From the NCBI GenBank assembly GCA_946406115.1, contig OX291545.1, positions 1,426,001 through 1,490,000 of the forward strand: DNA of 64,000 nucleotides. The letters run 5' to 3'. The notes under the pieces were generated by a model. The model worked only from the letters and a program-made list of their open reading frames with translations. It made no database searches and was not told the DNA's origin. Below, piece by piece: positions 12,440-24,323 of this stretch. This DNA is from Apoda limacodes (taxonomy: Eukaryota > Arthropoda > Insecta > Lepidoptera > Limacodidae). A program made the position numbers and the translations under genes. Position 1 is the first letter of the stretch. Each line of letters opens with the position of its first letter.

Positions 12440-12837
12440 TCTTTAATAAATCTGATGATGTCGAGACAGTCACGGCACCGCGACATAATGTATGACAGGC
12501 TGGATAGCACCCAACTATCCATATGTTACGACATAGGCTAGTTGGGTGTACTCGATCCCCATCTCGCCGCGTGCCTTACGACATGATTGCTCTTTCTAGA
12601 CGCCTTTGGTGGAAGACAGTACCCATTAATGAAATTTTGAAATTACATTCTTTACGTAATTATGTTTTAAAATAAAATATATGTACTACATAAGGTGTGT
12701 CTCAACTTTTAAGATCACGAGTAGTAAGTAAGCATAATCAATGTTAAGGTAAGTTAAATTACTAATCTATACTACGTATCGTATACTTAAGTAAGTATCA
12801 TAAATGTTTAGGTAAGTTTAATTAATCTTTAGATTTT
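12440..12837. other. Interval with nothing recognised
   Basis: No coding or repeat signal seen. A short palindromic ACTATCC/ATATGTTACG region near 12510 is unremarkable. Confidence 0.45.
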
Positions 12838-12957
12838 TTAATGGTCGGCAACGCGCGAGTGATGCCCTAGGTGTTGCTGGCGTCCATAGGCTGCAGTGAC
12901 CGCTTACCATCAGGTGGTCCATGAGCTTGTTTGTCACCATAGTGGTATAAAAAAATC
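12838..12957 (+). mobile_element. LINE 3' tail (family A)
   Basis: CGGCAACGCGCGAGTGATGC ... GACCGCTTACCATCAGGTGG ... GAGCTTGTTTGTCACC and ATAAAAAAA. A short truncated copy with a few substitutions. Confidence 0.7.
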
Positions 12958-14484
12958 TTTTTGACTGATACAGATTTTTTAAGATTTTTGGTATGGTTTT
13001 TTTTTGTATTACATCACCTACTTGTGTGTTGTGTATGTAGTTCTGAGTGGTATGTAAGAATCTTCTTACTGTAGAAACTAATTTCCTCAGTCTATCGTAG
13101 AAACATCAAAATTTAGAAAAAAAATTAAAGGTAAATAAGCTAATGCAGTATCATTACGTTTTACGTTTACATGTTAATAAAATGTCCACGATCCAAAGGT
13201 AATTACCATAGTATTAAATTAACGTGAAACGAATACAATAAAGGTAATAAGTGCATTTCTTTCGAACGTGACTGACTTGCAATATTAAAAGCTCATTTCA
13301 AGTGCTAACCCACTTTTTTCCTCGACTGTACCTCAAGAGAATGCAGAAGAACGCGTGGGAATGTAGCATTGAAAGCGCATATATACCGCAATGATATTCT
13401 ACAATACTTAACCTACTATGTAATAAAGGATAATGCGTCTTTCCACCCGCAACCGCAACTAGCAAAAAGGTGATAAAGTATGTAGTTACGTGTTGCTTTG
13501 TTACATAAATGGTGCATTTAGAATGATGATGTCATTAGACGGCTTCATCAACTTGAAAGGAGTTTGAAATGTCGAAATATTTTGTAAAGTATGAAGATAC
13601 TAAATATTAATTGCAAAAAAAATATTAAAATAGTCGTGTTTTGGTTTTTAATTTTTAATTACAAAATAGGGGGAATAAAAACATAACTTTACCCAAATGA
13701 AACTAATTTTCAAGGCATATTATAATATTAAAAAAAATGAAATTAATTAATAATCACTAGTTTAAGTGTATTTAGTACTTCACAAAAACTTTTCACTAGA
13801 GAAAATGTGTAAATAATGAGTCTAAAAGATATACATATATAAATTGATTTCTCTTCCTAGAAAGTAGAATAAGTGGAAAACTTTACTGATGTTTTGCTAC
13901 TATAACCGAGATACCACCAACTCAAGAAAAAAATATTTTTCATATTAAATAAACTTACTGAAATTATATAGTGATTTTATAATCCTTACTTACCTTTAAA
14001 TTTCCAAAAAAAAGGAGGTTATCAATGTGATTCACCGAAAAATAATTGAAAATCCTATATCTCTGTCTTATAAAACTCTTAAGAGATACTTCTACATATA
14101 AATAGAGATACACATACATATATTTATAAATGAACGAGGAAAACCCGCAGAAAAAAATAGTTATGTTTACGGAACACATTAAATACTAATTATGTTTTAT
14201 TTTTGCAAGCTCTCAATGTTACTGCTCCGTCATTTCGTGATGGATCCGACGAGCGCCGACCTACAAGTCAAAGTGACCTATTCATCAATCTCTTTTCGGA
14301 AAAGCGGAATAATCGGCGGAAAACACTGACTTACTTTTCATTAATAACGAAATAGGGACATCAGTTCATTTCAGAAGAGGATCAAATTATACCAGGTTAT
14401 AAATATTATTCTTTTTATTTATTAATTATTCTTCTTTATTTATAACATATAAATAAAATATTCATATTCTAATATATTTATTAT
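12958..14484. other. A+T-rich interval, nothing recognised
   Basis: No coding or repeat signal seen apart from simple A/T-rich sequence. Confidence 0.5.
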
Positions 14485-14768
14485 GCATACTAATATTATA
14501 AATGCGAAATTGTGTTTGTTTGTTTGTTCTTTCTCACGTCCCAATGGAGCATCCTATTGAGTTAAAATTTGGCACAGAGATAGTTGAAGAGACGGATAAC
14601 AAGACATAGGCTATTATCCTGAAAAACTAAAAGTTCCCTAAGGAATAAATATAAACGCTATGTCCATAGCTTGGTACAGCAAACTTATTTTCTTATATCA
14701 AGTGATTGCCGTAGGAATCTTATGCCGATAACCAAATTTAGCGCAGACGGAGCCCCTGGAAAAGTTAG
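14485..14768 (+). mobile_element. Helitron-like repeat
   Basis: Starts GCATACTAATATTATAAATG, passes through the usual GTTTGTTTGTTTGTTC tract, and ends AGACGGAGCCCCTGGAAAAG followed by TTAGT, a one-base departure from CTAGT. Same general class as 12115 but a different interior. Confidence 0.6.
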
Positions 14769-15699
14769 TTATTATATTTATTCTTATAGTAATGTGTAAC
14801 TATGAACTTGCGGAAAAACATTTTAATTTTTTTATTTGCTACTATTGCTTATGGTAATGTATCTAAATTATAAGCTAACAAACAAAGGAAGTTGAATCAA
14901 AAACAAATAAGCAGTTTTCGTGGTATTCGCTAACAAACATGTAGATTTTTTCTGTAAATATCGCTGTAGTGGTTTTATTGCCAATAATATATGCTGTGGA
15001 AGGAAATATAGAACCTAAATTGAAATTGGAGAAAGTATCAAGAATATTAATAAAAAGTTATGAAATTTAAGTGTTCTGATTCATCTAAATAAAAAATTAA
15101 TTAACTAATCAAAAACCTACTGCTATGTCTTTTTACTGTGACTTGATACTACTCCAGTCATTTTACTATGATAAAATACTTTATACTCATTAATGAATGA
15201 ATTAAATTACGTGTGACGTCTTACTCAGGGTCAGCTGATTACCTACCTTGCTCTCTTATAACTATTCCTTTTTCTGTCGTACATACTAATTTATTAAACT
15301 ATAACTCATTTATCAAATTGTTGGACATACTTGTTTACTGTGGTGGTCTACCTGCATATACTGCAGGCGACAGATTTAAGCAATTATGTTTTTCATACTG
15401 TACTTGGTATGCAAAATAAACATACTACATAAAAATACATTTCCTGCTGCCAGTCTTACCTGCTGGCTTTAATATCACAATAACACTATTACTAAGTATT
15501 GGCTTCCGTCATTAGGTTCCAATTTCAATTTTTCGTACAGTTTATTTGTTTCCACAATTTATTTATTTACAAATCAAGTGACATTGACAACGGCACAATG
15601 CATGTTTTCTTTTTTGGTTTTGGCAGTATCTTAACCTATATTCTCGATACTCTCTCCCATTTTAATTTAGGCACTATATTTCAAGTTATACATATCTAT
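14769..15699. other. A+T-rich interval, nothing recognised
   Basis: No convincing coding region; the 95-codon frame at 15499-15786 runs into the neighbouring repeat and has no known domain. Confidence 0.45.
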
Positions 15700-15884
15700 C
15701 AATTGCCGAGCGTTAGTCTCGAGAATAGCTTAACCGATTTTGATAAAACGAAATATGTGTGTTTGAGTGGGTATCCGGGTGGTTAAGATTCACAATTTGG
15801 ACCCGGGAGCTGGCGCTGCGATCGGGTTCTAGGAATTCAGGCAAGACAACGTTCGGGCAGGCCAACGTCTACTGGGACAACTAG
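15700..15884 (+). mobile_element. Helitron-like repeat 3' part
   Basis: Contains the lepidopteran repeat phrase TTAACCGATTTTGATAAAAC, then GGTGGTTAAGATTCACAA, GACCCGGGAGCTGGCGC, CAGGCAAGACAACG, and ends ACTGGGACAACTAG. The CTAG end suggests a Helitron 3' terminus. The 5' end was not located precisely. Confidence 0.45.
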
Positions 15885-16035
15885 CACTCAATATTTATTT
15901 ATTAAAACCGCTAGCCTTTTTAAAGTTACATGACTTAGTTTACATTAATTCTACTTTTACAATTCAAATGACCCGCACTATTCAATATGCAATTACTGTA
16001 CCACACACATTGCCAAGTTACAACAACAATTATCG

Positions 16036-16326
16036 GTGCAATATTTCATATTAGTCATTAGCGAAGTGCATGCAAATAGCAAAATGCAAGTGCATTATTA
16101 TGCAGGTTCGCGAACGGCCGTGCCGCCACAAAACATCCTCGCGTTACAAGCGCTTCGTGCGCTTGATTTTAAAAAGGGCTGTTGCAAGGATGTTGTACAA
16201 CGTTGCACGTGCCAAGTACCTACAACTTTAGCGCTGTTTTGTGAATATGTAATTACATCTTATTTTATATATTCCCTTTTTTATAAGAAAAAAGGGAGGG
16301 AAGTGCTTAACTCATTATTTTTTTGA
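16036..16326 (+). CDS. Hypothetical 96-codon ORF over a CpG-rich patch
   Basis: Unrecognised product. The central part (about 16105-16240) is CpG-rich, including TTCGCGAACGG and AAGCGCTTCGTGCGCTTG, and encodes a Cys-containing stretch (GCCKDVVQRCTC). The C-terminal third is hydrophobic and then Lys/Phe-rich, with low-complexity codons. An octamer motif ATGCAAAT sits at 16070-16077, with several GTGCAT/ATGCA words around it, so the region may be regulatory rather than coding. No splice context or neighbour supports a real gene. Confidence 0.15.
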   Translation: MQYFILVISEVHANSKMQVHYYAGSRTAVPPQNILALQALRALDFKKGCCKDVVQRCTCQVPTTLALFCEYVITSYFIYSLFYKKKGREVLNSLFF

Positions 16327-16355
16327 CCTTAATAAGTTAATTAAATATTTAAAGC

Positions 16356-16674
16356 TCGTGGTCGTGGCCCAGTCGCATTCGTCTATCAAATACGATAAGC
16401 GAAGTTAGACAACGTCGGACGTGGTCAATAACCGGCTAGGTGACCGTCTAGTGGCACGTCAGAGCTCCTCTGTTCTTCGGAAGGCAAGTTAAGCCGCCAG
16501 TCCTGGCTGTGTTAAGCTAAGTCAGAGGTTTTACAGGTGCTTGAAAATTCTGACAGTCGAGAGGCCACTAATTCGAAAAACGTCTCGCAATATGCACTGG
16601 GCCAGCGCGGTTGACTATGATCTAAATTTCTTTCTCCAAGGAGATGCATGTGCCCCTGAATTGGGGTAGCAAAA
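16356..16674 (+). mobile_element. SINE with 5S rRNA-like head
   Basis: Positions 16401-16447 align without gaps to the 3' part of insect 5S rRNA, the internal promoter region: GAAGTTAGACAACGTCGGAC corresponds to GAAGTTAAGCAACGTCGGGC, and CTAGGTGACCG to ATGGGTGACCG. The rest is a non-5S body (TCTTCGGAAGGCAAGTTAAG, GTCCTGGCTGTGTTAA) and a 3' part with GATGCATGTGCCCC. A 5S-derived promoter would place it with SINE3-type elements. It could instead be a chimeric tRNA/5S SINE; the part before 16400 is not clearly 5S. Confidence 0.5.
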
Positions 16675-16995
16675 GGTAAGTTTATCGCACGTTCCTTTTC
16701 ACGGACACTTTACCCCATTTTTCTTTATTTTGGATCCACTTCAACAAAAAGGAGGTTCTCAGTTTGACCCGTATGTACAAACATATGTATTTATGTTGTC
16801 CGCGATTATCTCGCGTTTTGCTGAATTGATTTTGATGCAGATTTCAGAAAAGTATTTGTTACATTCTAGAGAAGGTTTTCGTATACAACTAATGTATACC
16901 CATGGTCATCAGTTTAGGATATATTGATGGGATCCTGGAGAAATCAAGGGAATTCTTGAATTTTTTTTAGGCACACTTGAAACAATTTAGATAAA

Positions 16996-17302
16996 TTTTT
17001 TTCATACCCCTAAGGTGGCCAACAATCTTGCGGTCCGCCTGATGGTAAGCGGTCACCGCAGCCTATAGGCGCATGCAAAACCTTGGGCATTGCCGACCAT
17101 TAAAAATAATTGAAGAAGCCCATAATGTAGACCTCAGAGAAAACCTCGTTAGGGAGCTCATTCCACAACCTAAGCGTTTGCGGGAGGAAGTTTCTCAAAA
17201 ATCATACAATACGAGATATCGTGGGCATCATTTTGAACAATTCCTTAGAATACATCCCATTATACAAGCGGTAGAACACACACAGGGCGGCTAACACTCC
17301 TT
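16996..17302 (-). mobile_element. 5'-truncated LINE 3' end (family A)
   Basis: Reverse orientation: CTAAGGTGGCCAACAA, GCGGTCCGCCTGATGGTAAG, CGGTCACCGCAGCCTATAGG, then about 200 bp of decayed reverse-transcriptase C-terminal coding (GGGAGCTCATTCCACAACC, GAGGAAGTTTCTC) parallel to the copy at 49603-49925. Confidence 0.65.
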
Positions 17303-19449
17303 TGACTTAATGGGTCCGATACAGCTTGTGAATTTGGGATAGTCAACGAATTTTTTAGTGTACGAAAGAATAAGTCAATGGGTGACTAAAAAGTAAAAAA
17401 TAAAAACATTTTTAACAAAAAAAAATTTTTTTTTTCCTTTTCAGTGCATATTTTTGGAGTCTGTCCTTGTTTTTGTTAAAAAGTGTTTTATACTAGTTGA
17501 TTCGGCGAAAGTTTTTTTTGCTATCCTGCAAGCCCTGCCTTTATCCTTTATTTAGCCTATGTCTATTTTTCTTCTATGTATATAATGTCAAATACTCAGT
17601 GACTCTAGAGATTACCTTCTACATATCAACAAACTTATAATATCCGCTCTCTCGTTATATATTCGTTTAGATATAGATGTACGTACACAAGGTGTGTTAA
17701 CCACTTTTTAGATGTAATCTATATATATTTAAATCTACTCGGAAATTGCTTTAATCGTTTTTCAGCATAGTATAAATACACACTGTTTGTGTTTGTTAAT
17801 GCGCTTCTGTGTCGTTTTAAATACTTACTTAAATAAACATTTCGTCAATAACAATGTTATTACAAAAAAACAAAACCATAATAAATAAAATCAAATGAAA
17901 ACACGTTGTAATCCTTAGACCGTAACAAAGATACAAGTTACAGCGTCAAATCAACGAATTTTACCTCAAACTTTGCTTTACTGATTTGATTACAACTCCT
18001 TCGTAGAACTTTATATCAACCGCACCGAGAGCTAAAACACAACAAAGTGACTTAGTTAACTACACTGTGTGCACTGAACTACGCTAGTGCTGCCCTCTAA
18101 ATAAATTCATCAAACAAATGAGCAACTATTATTCTTCACAAGATTGAACAAAATTAGAAGAAGTCCCTTGAGGAATATTCCGAGCAGTGTGGCGCTGCCG
18201 GAGGGGCGGTGCTAAGTGAGCGGAAACTTAATCAAATCACGTTGTTACGAGGTGCGGGGAAGAAGAAAAGGAAAGAAAATCGGCATTGTGAAAAAACAAA
18301 TTTACAGGTTAAAATTAAAGATAAAATGAAATGTTTACTCACTTACCTCCTCAATACTTTATTATTTTTAAAAACAATAACGATTTTTTTCTTAGCATTG
18401 CTTGCTAATTATAATTGTTATTAAATAAAACATTCGGGTATTAAAAAAGAAATTGGATAAAGTTATGTAAAATGAAAACATAAATTGTGGATTAATAACG
18501 ATACAGCAATACTGCAAACAAAATAAAAAAAACATTTTTTTTTCGCCTACGCTAGGAGGAATCACAACAGTATATAGATAAGCCTTTTGTAATTCATCAC
18601 AGCTAAATAAAATAAGTAAATGTTGTTTTATAGAAGGTACATTAAAATAGTTACAAACAGCAGTACATAGTATCACTATATCACTACACTATGTAAAGGC
18701 CGCGGACGCGTCTCCCTGTTTGTCTGTGCAAGATTTTCTTTCAAATGGACATTTTTAAGTGTAGGCTTTAACAAAAACAACCTTCATCGGCTCAACTAGT
18801 GTACATATACTATAAATCACGCTCTAAATAACTGTTTGACCTAATCAACCCTTGCAATCCAAACTTTGTTATCCCGGATAAAACCTAGTCAATCCCGGTC
18901 CCGGATCCCGGAGCGGACACGAGACTAATGTCGCGGCCGGCCGGACAAATAGTCCTTTGGATTAGCGACGCCTTGATTAACTAAACGAAGCGGTGTTTGC
19001 TCCTGCTTAGTTATGTACCCCTGGTACCTAAACTACGGAATCAGATGAAACGTCTATTTAGTTAATTAAAAAAAACATGAGATGATCAGTTTGTTTTGTG
19101 TTGCAAAAACATTTTGTGTCATTGGTTTAAAGAGTTTGTAAAAAGTAACTACATAAACCTAGAAAGATTTCAACACAGGAGAAATGATAATTTGTGTATT
19201 TTATGCAAATAGTTCAAACAATTAATTAAAAAAAAGTTCAGAAGCTAAAAAAAAACTCGGTAGTTAAAAAATCTGTACAGATTGTGTACATAATATTTTA
19301 CACGACTACATTATAAAATACTGTTACAAATATTTTCTTTTGAATTGTATGTAACAGCTTAATAATCTACTACGAAGTTAAAATAATAGTTGTTTTCTTG
19401 CAGTAAATTTTAAATCGGTTCAATTAAAAATAGAAGTAGTAATAGTATT

Positions 19450-19452
<3 letters not shown>
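17303..19452. other. A+T-rich interval with one G+C-rich patch
   Basis: No gene recognised. At about 18880-18980 a G+C-rich patch has CCCGGTCCCGGATCCCGG and GCGGCCGGCCGG, with GGATTAG and TTGATTAACTAA nearby; it could be a regulatory element. Long T/A runs occur near 17400-17440. Confidence 0.4.

Positions 19453-19483
<31 letters not shown>
19453..19483. repeat. (TA)n microsatellite
   Basis: Uninterrupted TA dinucleotide run of about 31 bp. Confidence 0.95.
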
Positions 19484-19488
<5 letters not shown>

Positions 19489-19901
19489 CACTAATTATTG
19501 ACTTATTTTATTACTATAGCACGGACGCGAAGCAGGAAGAAATTATGATAAATTTAAAACAAAAAAAATAACTGACTGTAAATATGCAGTGAAGGTTTAA
19601 GAATTTTCCACACTCAGTCCAGTCAGACAGTCCACTCAGCGAGAAACATTATTCTTCTATGCAAGGAAAGTGCAATTTTTCTCTACCTGTAATGCATATT
19701 TTATCTGCCTGTAGTACATTAATTTCATATGGGACTACCCTCTACGAAAACCCTTGCAATAGACACATCACTTACCTATATAATGATCCTAAAATACCAG
19801 AGATATTATGAATGTAATATTCACAAAAACTAGTCTCATCGTTTCAAGTCTATCAATAAATAATTGATAGATATAAAACTAAGATAAATAGGGATGTTTG
19901 T

Positions 19902-20052
19902 CGGCTCCGTGGCTCATTTGGTAATGACCCGACTGTTAAATTAAAGGGAGTGGGTTCAATTCCTACGCAAGACAAATATTTATGTGATAAACATTTGTGT
20001 TTGTTTTGAGTCTGGGTTATTTCAAAGTATAATATGTATGTATTTACAAAAT
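19902..20052 (+). mobile_element. tRNA-derived SINE (tRNA-Asn-like head)
   Basis: The head has Pol III A-box-like TGGCTCATTTGG (19910-19921) and a B-box GGTTCAATTCC (19953-19963). The anticodon arm GACTGTTAAAT contains GTT in the right place for tRNA-Asn, but the arm no longer pairs well, so this is not a working tRNA. The body AAACATTTGTGTTTGTTTTG, AGTCTGGG and GTATGTATTT is shared with the copy ending at 43131. A Helitron-like unit begins 9 bp downstream. Confidence 0.65.
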
Positions 20053-20060
20053 ACAAAGTA

Positions 20061-20524
20061 CTAGCGGCCAGTCCCGGCTTTGCACAGGTGGACTTTTATT
20101 TTTTAAATATATTGGGATAAACGTAGAGTAAATGTATCTTTAGGCATGACATTTTTTTTTTAAATTACAATTTATATTTTATCATCCATTAACCTATTAT
20201 TCTACTCGAAAGTTTTTTCGTTGAAAAATGTCAGAATATTCAATATCGGTTGCGTCCGCTGCGTATGGAGGGAGCAGGGAGCCGACCTTGCGTATGAGCG
20301 CATGCGATGAAAGACATTTTATGGCAATTTTATTTTACACCTTGGATTACATTATTGAAGTTTTAGTAGGGATCCCTATTTTTTCCTAGTAATAAATATA
20401 GCCTTTGTTTATCAGGAATAATGAAGCATTCTAATGGGGAAAGAATTTTCGAAAACGGTCCAGTCGTTTTGAGTTTATTCGATACAAACAAACAATTCCT
20501 TCCTATTGATAATATAAGTGTAGA
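20061..20524 (-). mobile_element. Helitron-like repeat, 464 bp
   Basis: On the minus strand it begins TCTACACTTATATTATCAAT after an A and ends CAAAGCCGGGACTGGCCGCT followed by AG before a T, i.e. TC...CTAG inserted between A and T. It contains the tract with AACAAACAATTCC and the usual GGTCCAGTCGTTTTGAG phrase. It has no coding capacity of its own. Confidence 0.7.
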
Positions 20525-20533
20525 TATATTATA

Positions 20534-20770
20534 CAAGCTTTTGCCCACGGTTTCGCCCGCTCTAAATTCTGTTATCGGTGTATGATTTCAACGTCATCTC
20601 CTCAATTATAGAAAAAAAATCACTCACACTTGACGTTTTCAAGTAACCTATGTTCTTTCTCGGGACTCAAACGACAACTAAATTTCATCTTAATGGGTTC
20701 AGCTGTTTAAGCGTGAAAGGTAACAGACAAACAGATAGAATTACTTTCGCATTTACAATATTAGTATGGA
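20534..20770 (-). mobile_element. Helitron-like repeat, 237 bp
   Basis: Different family from its neighbour 9 bp away: starts (minus strand) TCCATACTAATATTGTAAAT and ends GGGCGAAACCGTGGGCAAAA followed by GCTTG, a diverged CTAGT. It contains AACGTCAAGTGTGAG and ATTATAGAAA words shared with 40238-40468 and 41128-41311. Confidence 0.65.
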
Positions 20771-21849
20771 TGTATATGTATCCGTTGTCTGGTTGTGTTG
20801 TGTGTTGTTGTTTCGTAAATATTTATTTAATTAAATAGGAGTGATCGAGTGATCTTTGCTGCTATATAATAAATATATAACTCACAACAAATCTGTGTTA
20901 GCAATAAAGAACCCCATAATTCTCTACCGTTGTCACTACTAGTTACCAAGCCCCTTCCACTCAGAATAGGAACGTAAATTACAGACAGCCCTTGCGTAAT
21001 TATTATTTAATCTGTACCTACACGCAACCCGCCTCTACGAGAACGCGCTGCCGCCGCCGCTGTGAGTCAGCGGTACGGATGCACGTAATCTGTGATACGG
21101 GCAGTTTAATAGATCGAATTAAACGAATCGGCCGGTCGTCGAGCTACGATACCGCTTAATCGCCTCACATATTAAAGTCGTACGATATCTCGTAATGGAG
21201 ACTGTCCATAGCGTAATATACAATTCTGTACAGAGAATATACCAAACAAATTTTTGGATATTTCGTGTCGGTACCAAAACTATTTTCGTGTAAATATTAT
21301 TTTAAGTGTCAAAACTTTCTTTTTTTAAGCGCGCTCCGTTCTTGCACATGTACTTTCAAAATAACCGGTAAAGCTATTGAAATAATGTTATAATTAGATG
21401 ACTTCCGGTCTAAACCACAAAAAGAACTTGTCTTTTAGTTTAAAAACCTTTTTTGTATGTCTGTTTTCCTCAATTTATGTCTATTATATTTAAACTGTCT
21501 GGTCATTTCTAACGATATCCTATATGATAGAAATATTGGCACAAAAGTGCCTATTAGCTACGTTACAGGTGAGGACTAGGAAACCTGTGTTGGACAACGT
21601 TACTAACGGGTTCATCGTCACACCATTTGGATTCCGGCCAATGACTGGAAATAGTTAGATTATACTAGTACTAGGCGAACATGAGGTGTGGAAATGTCGC
21701 ATTTTATGGCTTTCCCATTTAAGCTACTTATAACCCGACAGTATTTTATAATTTGCCCAATAAAACTTTGTCATCTCTGCATTTATTTATTTATTTATTC
21801 TCTTAACGTAATACATGATGACAACACATAAAGATATATATAATAAAAT
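20771..21849. other. Interval with a G+C-rich patch
   Basis: No gene recognised. About 21020-21200 is G+C- and CpG-rich (GCGCTGCCGCCGCCGCTGTG, GTCAGCGGTACGG, ATCGGCCGGTCGTCGAGC), includes TGAGTCAGC, an AP-1/Maf-like site, and is not repeat-like; it is a candidate conserved regulatory element. Confidence 0.4.
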
Positions 21850-22016
21850 TTGCTATAGCAAGCTATAGTTCGTTTAAGCTCGGTTAAAGTTATTCTCGCG
21901 GGAATAAAAACTATCCTATGTCCTTCACCGGGACTCAAACTATCACTATATAAGTGACTTATGAAGTAACAAACAGACAGACGGACAAACTTTCGCATAT
22001 ATAATATTTATTAGGA
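21850..22016 (-). mobile_element. Helitron-like repeat fragment
   Basis: Minus-strand start TCCTAATAAATATTATATAT with GCGAAAGTTTGTCCG and TCTGTCTGTTTGTTAC, then GAGTCCCGGTGAAGGACAT and ATTCCCGCGAGAATAAC. The 3' hairpin and CTAG are missing, so it is truncated. Confidence 0.5.
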
Positions 22017-24039
22017 ATTATGCTCAAACATATATGTATAAATAAAAGCACTCAGCATCTGCCTTGGTAGCTTACAATCTAATTGAATTTTTACTGAAAT
22101 AAACTGTAAGGTTTGTTTTTATACTTTTTTTTTTCAATAAAAATATTTAAGTTTTGAATCACTTACTTATACACATAAAGTAAGGTGAAACCTACGTGAG
22201 TTATGAAAAATTGACTCTTGTGTAGTACAGCTAGAATTTCAACGACAATCGGAAGCTGTAACCACCTGGGCTGTGGTTACAAGCTGTTTTATTCAAGCAT
22301 AAAATTTTGTGTCTTTAAGTGATTCAAACTTTTTCTGTGTTTTAAACAATAGTGTTTGAAACACAAAAAAGTTGTTTCAGACAGTTGCTTTTTTCAAGTT
22401 TAAGGTGCTAGTTTTCAATTTCGGTTCATTAAAATTACTAGGTTTATACCATGTATATTATTAATTTAATTAATTAATAATAATAATTTTTGTATTAATT
22501 TCTGTAAATTCGCATAGGAAATGCTGACTGAAGAGTAATCTTACAGCAACCTCACCTGGAAAAAATAGCACAAAGGCATAGTAGAGAAAACATTTAAGAT
22601 ACGATCGTGGTGTTGAAGACTTAAGAGTGTCAGTCACCCCATTAATTATCTCATGTGACGGAGCCCTAGGCATTGAATATAGCAGTTTCTTAAAAAAAAC
22701 GGCATCAAAACTGAACGAGAAATGAGAAAAAGCATACTCTCAAATAATTTACTGGCTGAGAATGAAAGCACAAATATCTTTGATAAGAGCAGACTCCATA
22801 AGGATAAGAGGCACAAGAAGACAAATTAGATCCCTTGGTTGTGAAGACGGAGCCAGAATCCTTTGAAGAAGGCAATGGAGCATTAATTTAAACATATATA
22901 ACTATGTATTTATTTTATTATTATTCATATTATTGTCACTTATAGATTTTCTTTTTAATACCATTTTAATAGATTTTCACGCTTTATACTCTGTTCTTTA
23001 CATTTTTTTGTATGACATATTACGATTTTTTCTATCGAGTCTTTTTTCTTTTAAAGAAAATGAGGTACTTACATAAAAATGTTTATGTTTTTTTATTTAA
23101 AAAAAAAAACTTTATATTCGTAACTGTGCTAGGTAACAAAAATGAAAGGACAGTAAGACAACTTCAATTGAATTGCATCAACTGTGACCTACGAGTACAT
23201 GTTTATAAATGTAAAAAATATTACAACCGGAAAATAGAGATTGCTTTAATTCTATAATGGTTGCATAACAACGCTAGAAAGTCCACTACATCATAAACCA
23301 TGTATCAAAAACAAGTCCAAACACGCGCGGGTCATTTTAAAATGGGTTCTCTGCGACTATAATATTCAAGTCATCATTCATACGCTATGCGGCGTCACGA
23401 CCAGCCTCAGGCTTAATTCAGTTTAAAAATTCATTCAGCCAATTTTAAATGTCAAGTTAATTTGCATGGTTTACTTCTAAGAAAGGTGCCTCGAAATTCC
23501 TTTGGGTTACTCTTAGAAAAGCGTGAGGGTGCATTGATGTAAATATTTTACTACACAGGATTTATAGGAATAAATTGTTAAGATTTCTATATTGAATATA
23601 ATTAGTTTCAACTCTGGATTTAACGTTTCTTTTTAAAATAAAACAAATGAAGTGTACAAGTCTGTAAGAGTATAATGAAATTGATCAAAACTATTTCTCT
23701 TTACAAAGCTCCGTGCTATGACGGAAGTAGGATACAAAAGTGGATTCAAAGATCTGATCCAAAAACTTATTAAGTTTCTAATAAACTACATTGCTATCTG
23801 TCATTTTAAACAGAGTGTTTGCACAGTTCTTATAAATTGTTATGTGGTTATTAAACGCAGAGTTGTGTCAATCATAATTAATATTGAGAATAAACAAAGA
23901 TGTCAGTGGTTAAATTAATTGCGTAATTCATAGGATAAAAGCTACTGTCGAATATATCAAAACTGTTTTTTGCTCTATTTAAGCAAACATTTTAATATGT
24001 CACTTAATAGGTAGTTAATATGACTTAGATATCTGGAAT
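22017..24039. other. A+T-rich interval
   Basis: No accepted gene. A near-perfect hairpin lies at 22254-22285. Around 22620-22700 the frame reads SVTPLIISCDGALG, faintly like the C-terminal domain of some R1/R2-type LINE polymerases; too weak to annotate. Confidence 0.4.
22254..22285. other. Hairpin, 12-bp stem with one bulge
   Basis: AGCTGTAACCAC pairs with GTGGTTACAAGCT across the 7-nt loop CTGGGCT, with one unpaired base. Confidence 0.75.
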
Positions 24040-24323
24040 TTTGTATTAAGATTGCTCTTATGACCGAAACATTTCAGTAAAATCTTTGAAGGTTGGAAGT
24101 TTGTATGAAAATCCGTCCCTTTTAGGGCTCAATGCAAAATGCAAAAAATTGGTTAAGTATGGTTAAAAGTTAAGAACATATTTCATCGTTTCCGGTAAAT
24201 CATGCCCTAGGGTGCAAAATGGAGGAAAAACTATTTTGATGAAAAGGTAGAAGGTAGGAATACCATGAACGTGTTAAACACTTTTTTTTAAGACAACGCG
24301 GCCGAAGACACGCGATAAGCTAG
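24040..24323 (+). mobile_element. Helitron-like repeat 3' part
   Basis: Phrases TTGTATGAAAATCCGTCC, CATGCCCTAGGGTGCAAAAT and ACGTGTTAAACAC lead to the end GACAACGCGGCCGAAGACAC and GCGATAAGCTAG before a T. The terminal dyad GCGGCC...CGCG is weak. The 5' end is diffuse. Confidence 0.5.

Noticed and set aside
19902..19975. A functional tRNA-Asn gene
   Set aside because: A- and B-boxes are present but the anticodon and acceptor stems do not pair, and the body is shared with a second copy at 43000, so it is a SINE head.
22620..22700. SVTPLIISCDGALG as the C-terminal domain of an R1/R2-type LINE
   Set aside because: Only about a dozen residues fit and the flanks do not continue the similarity.
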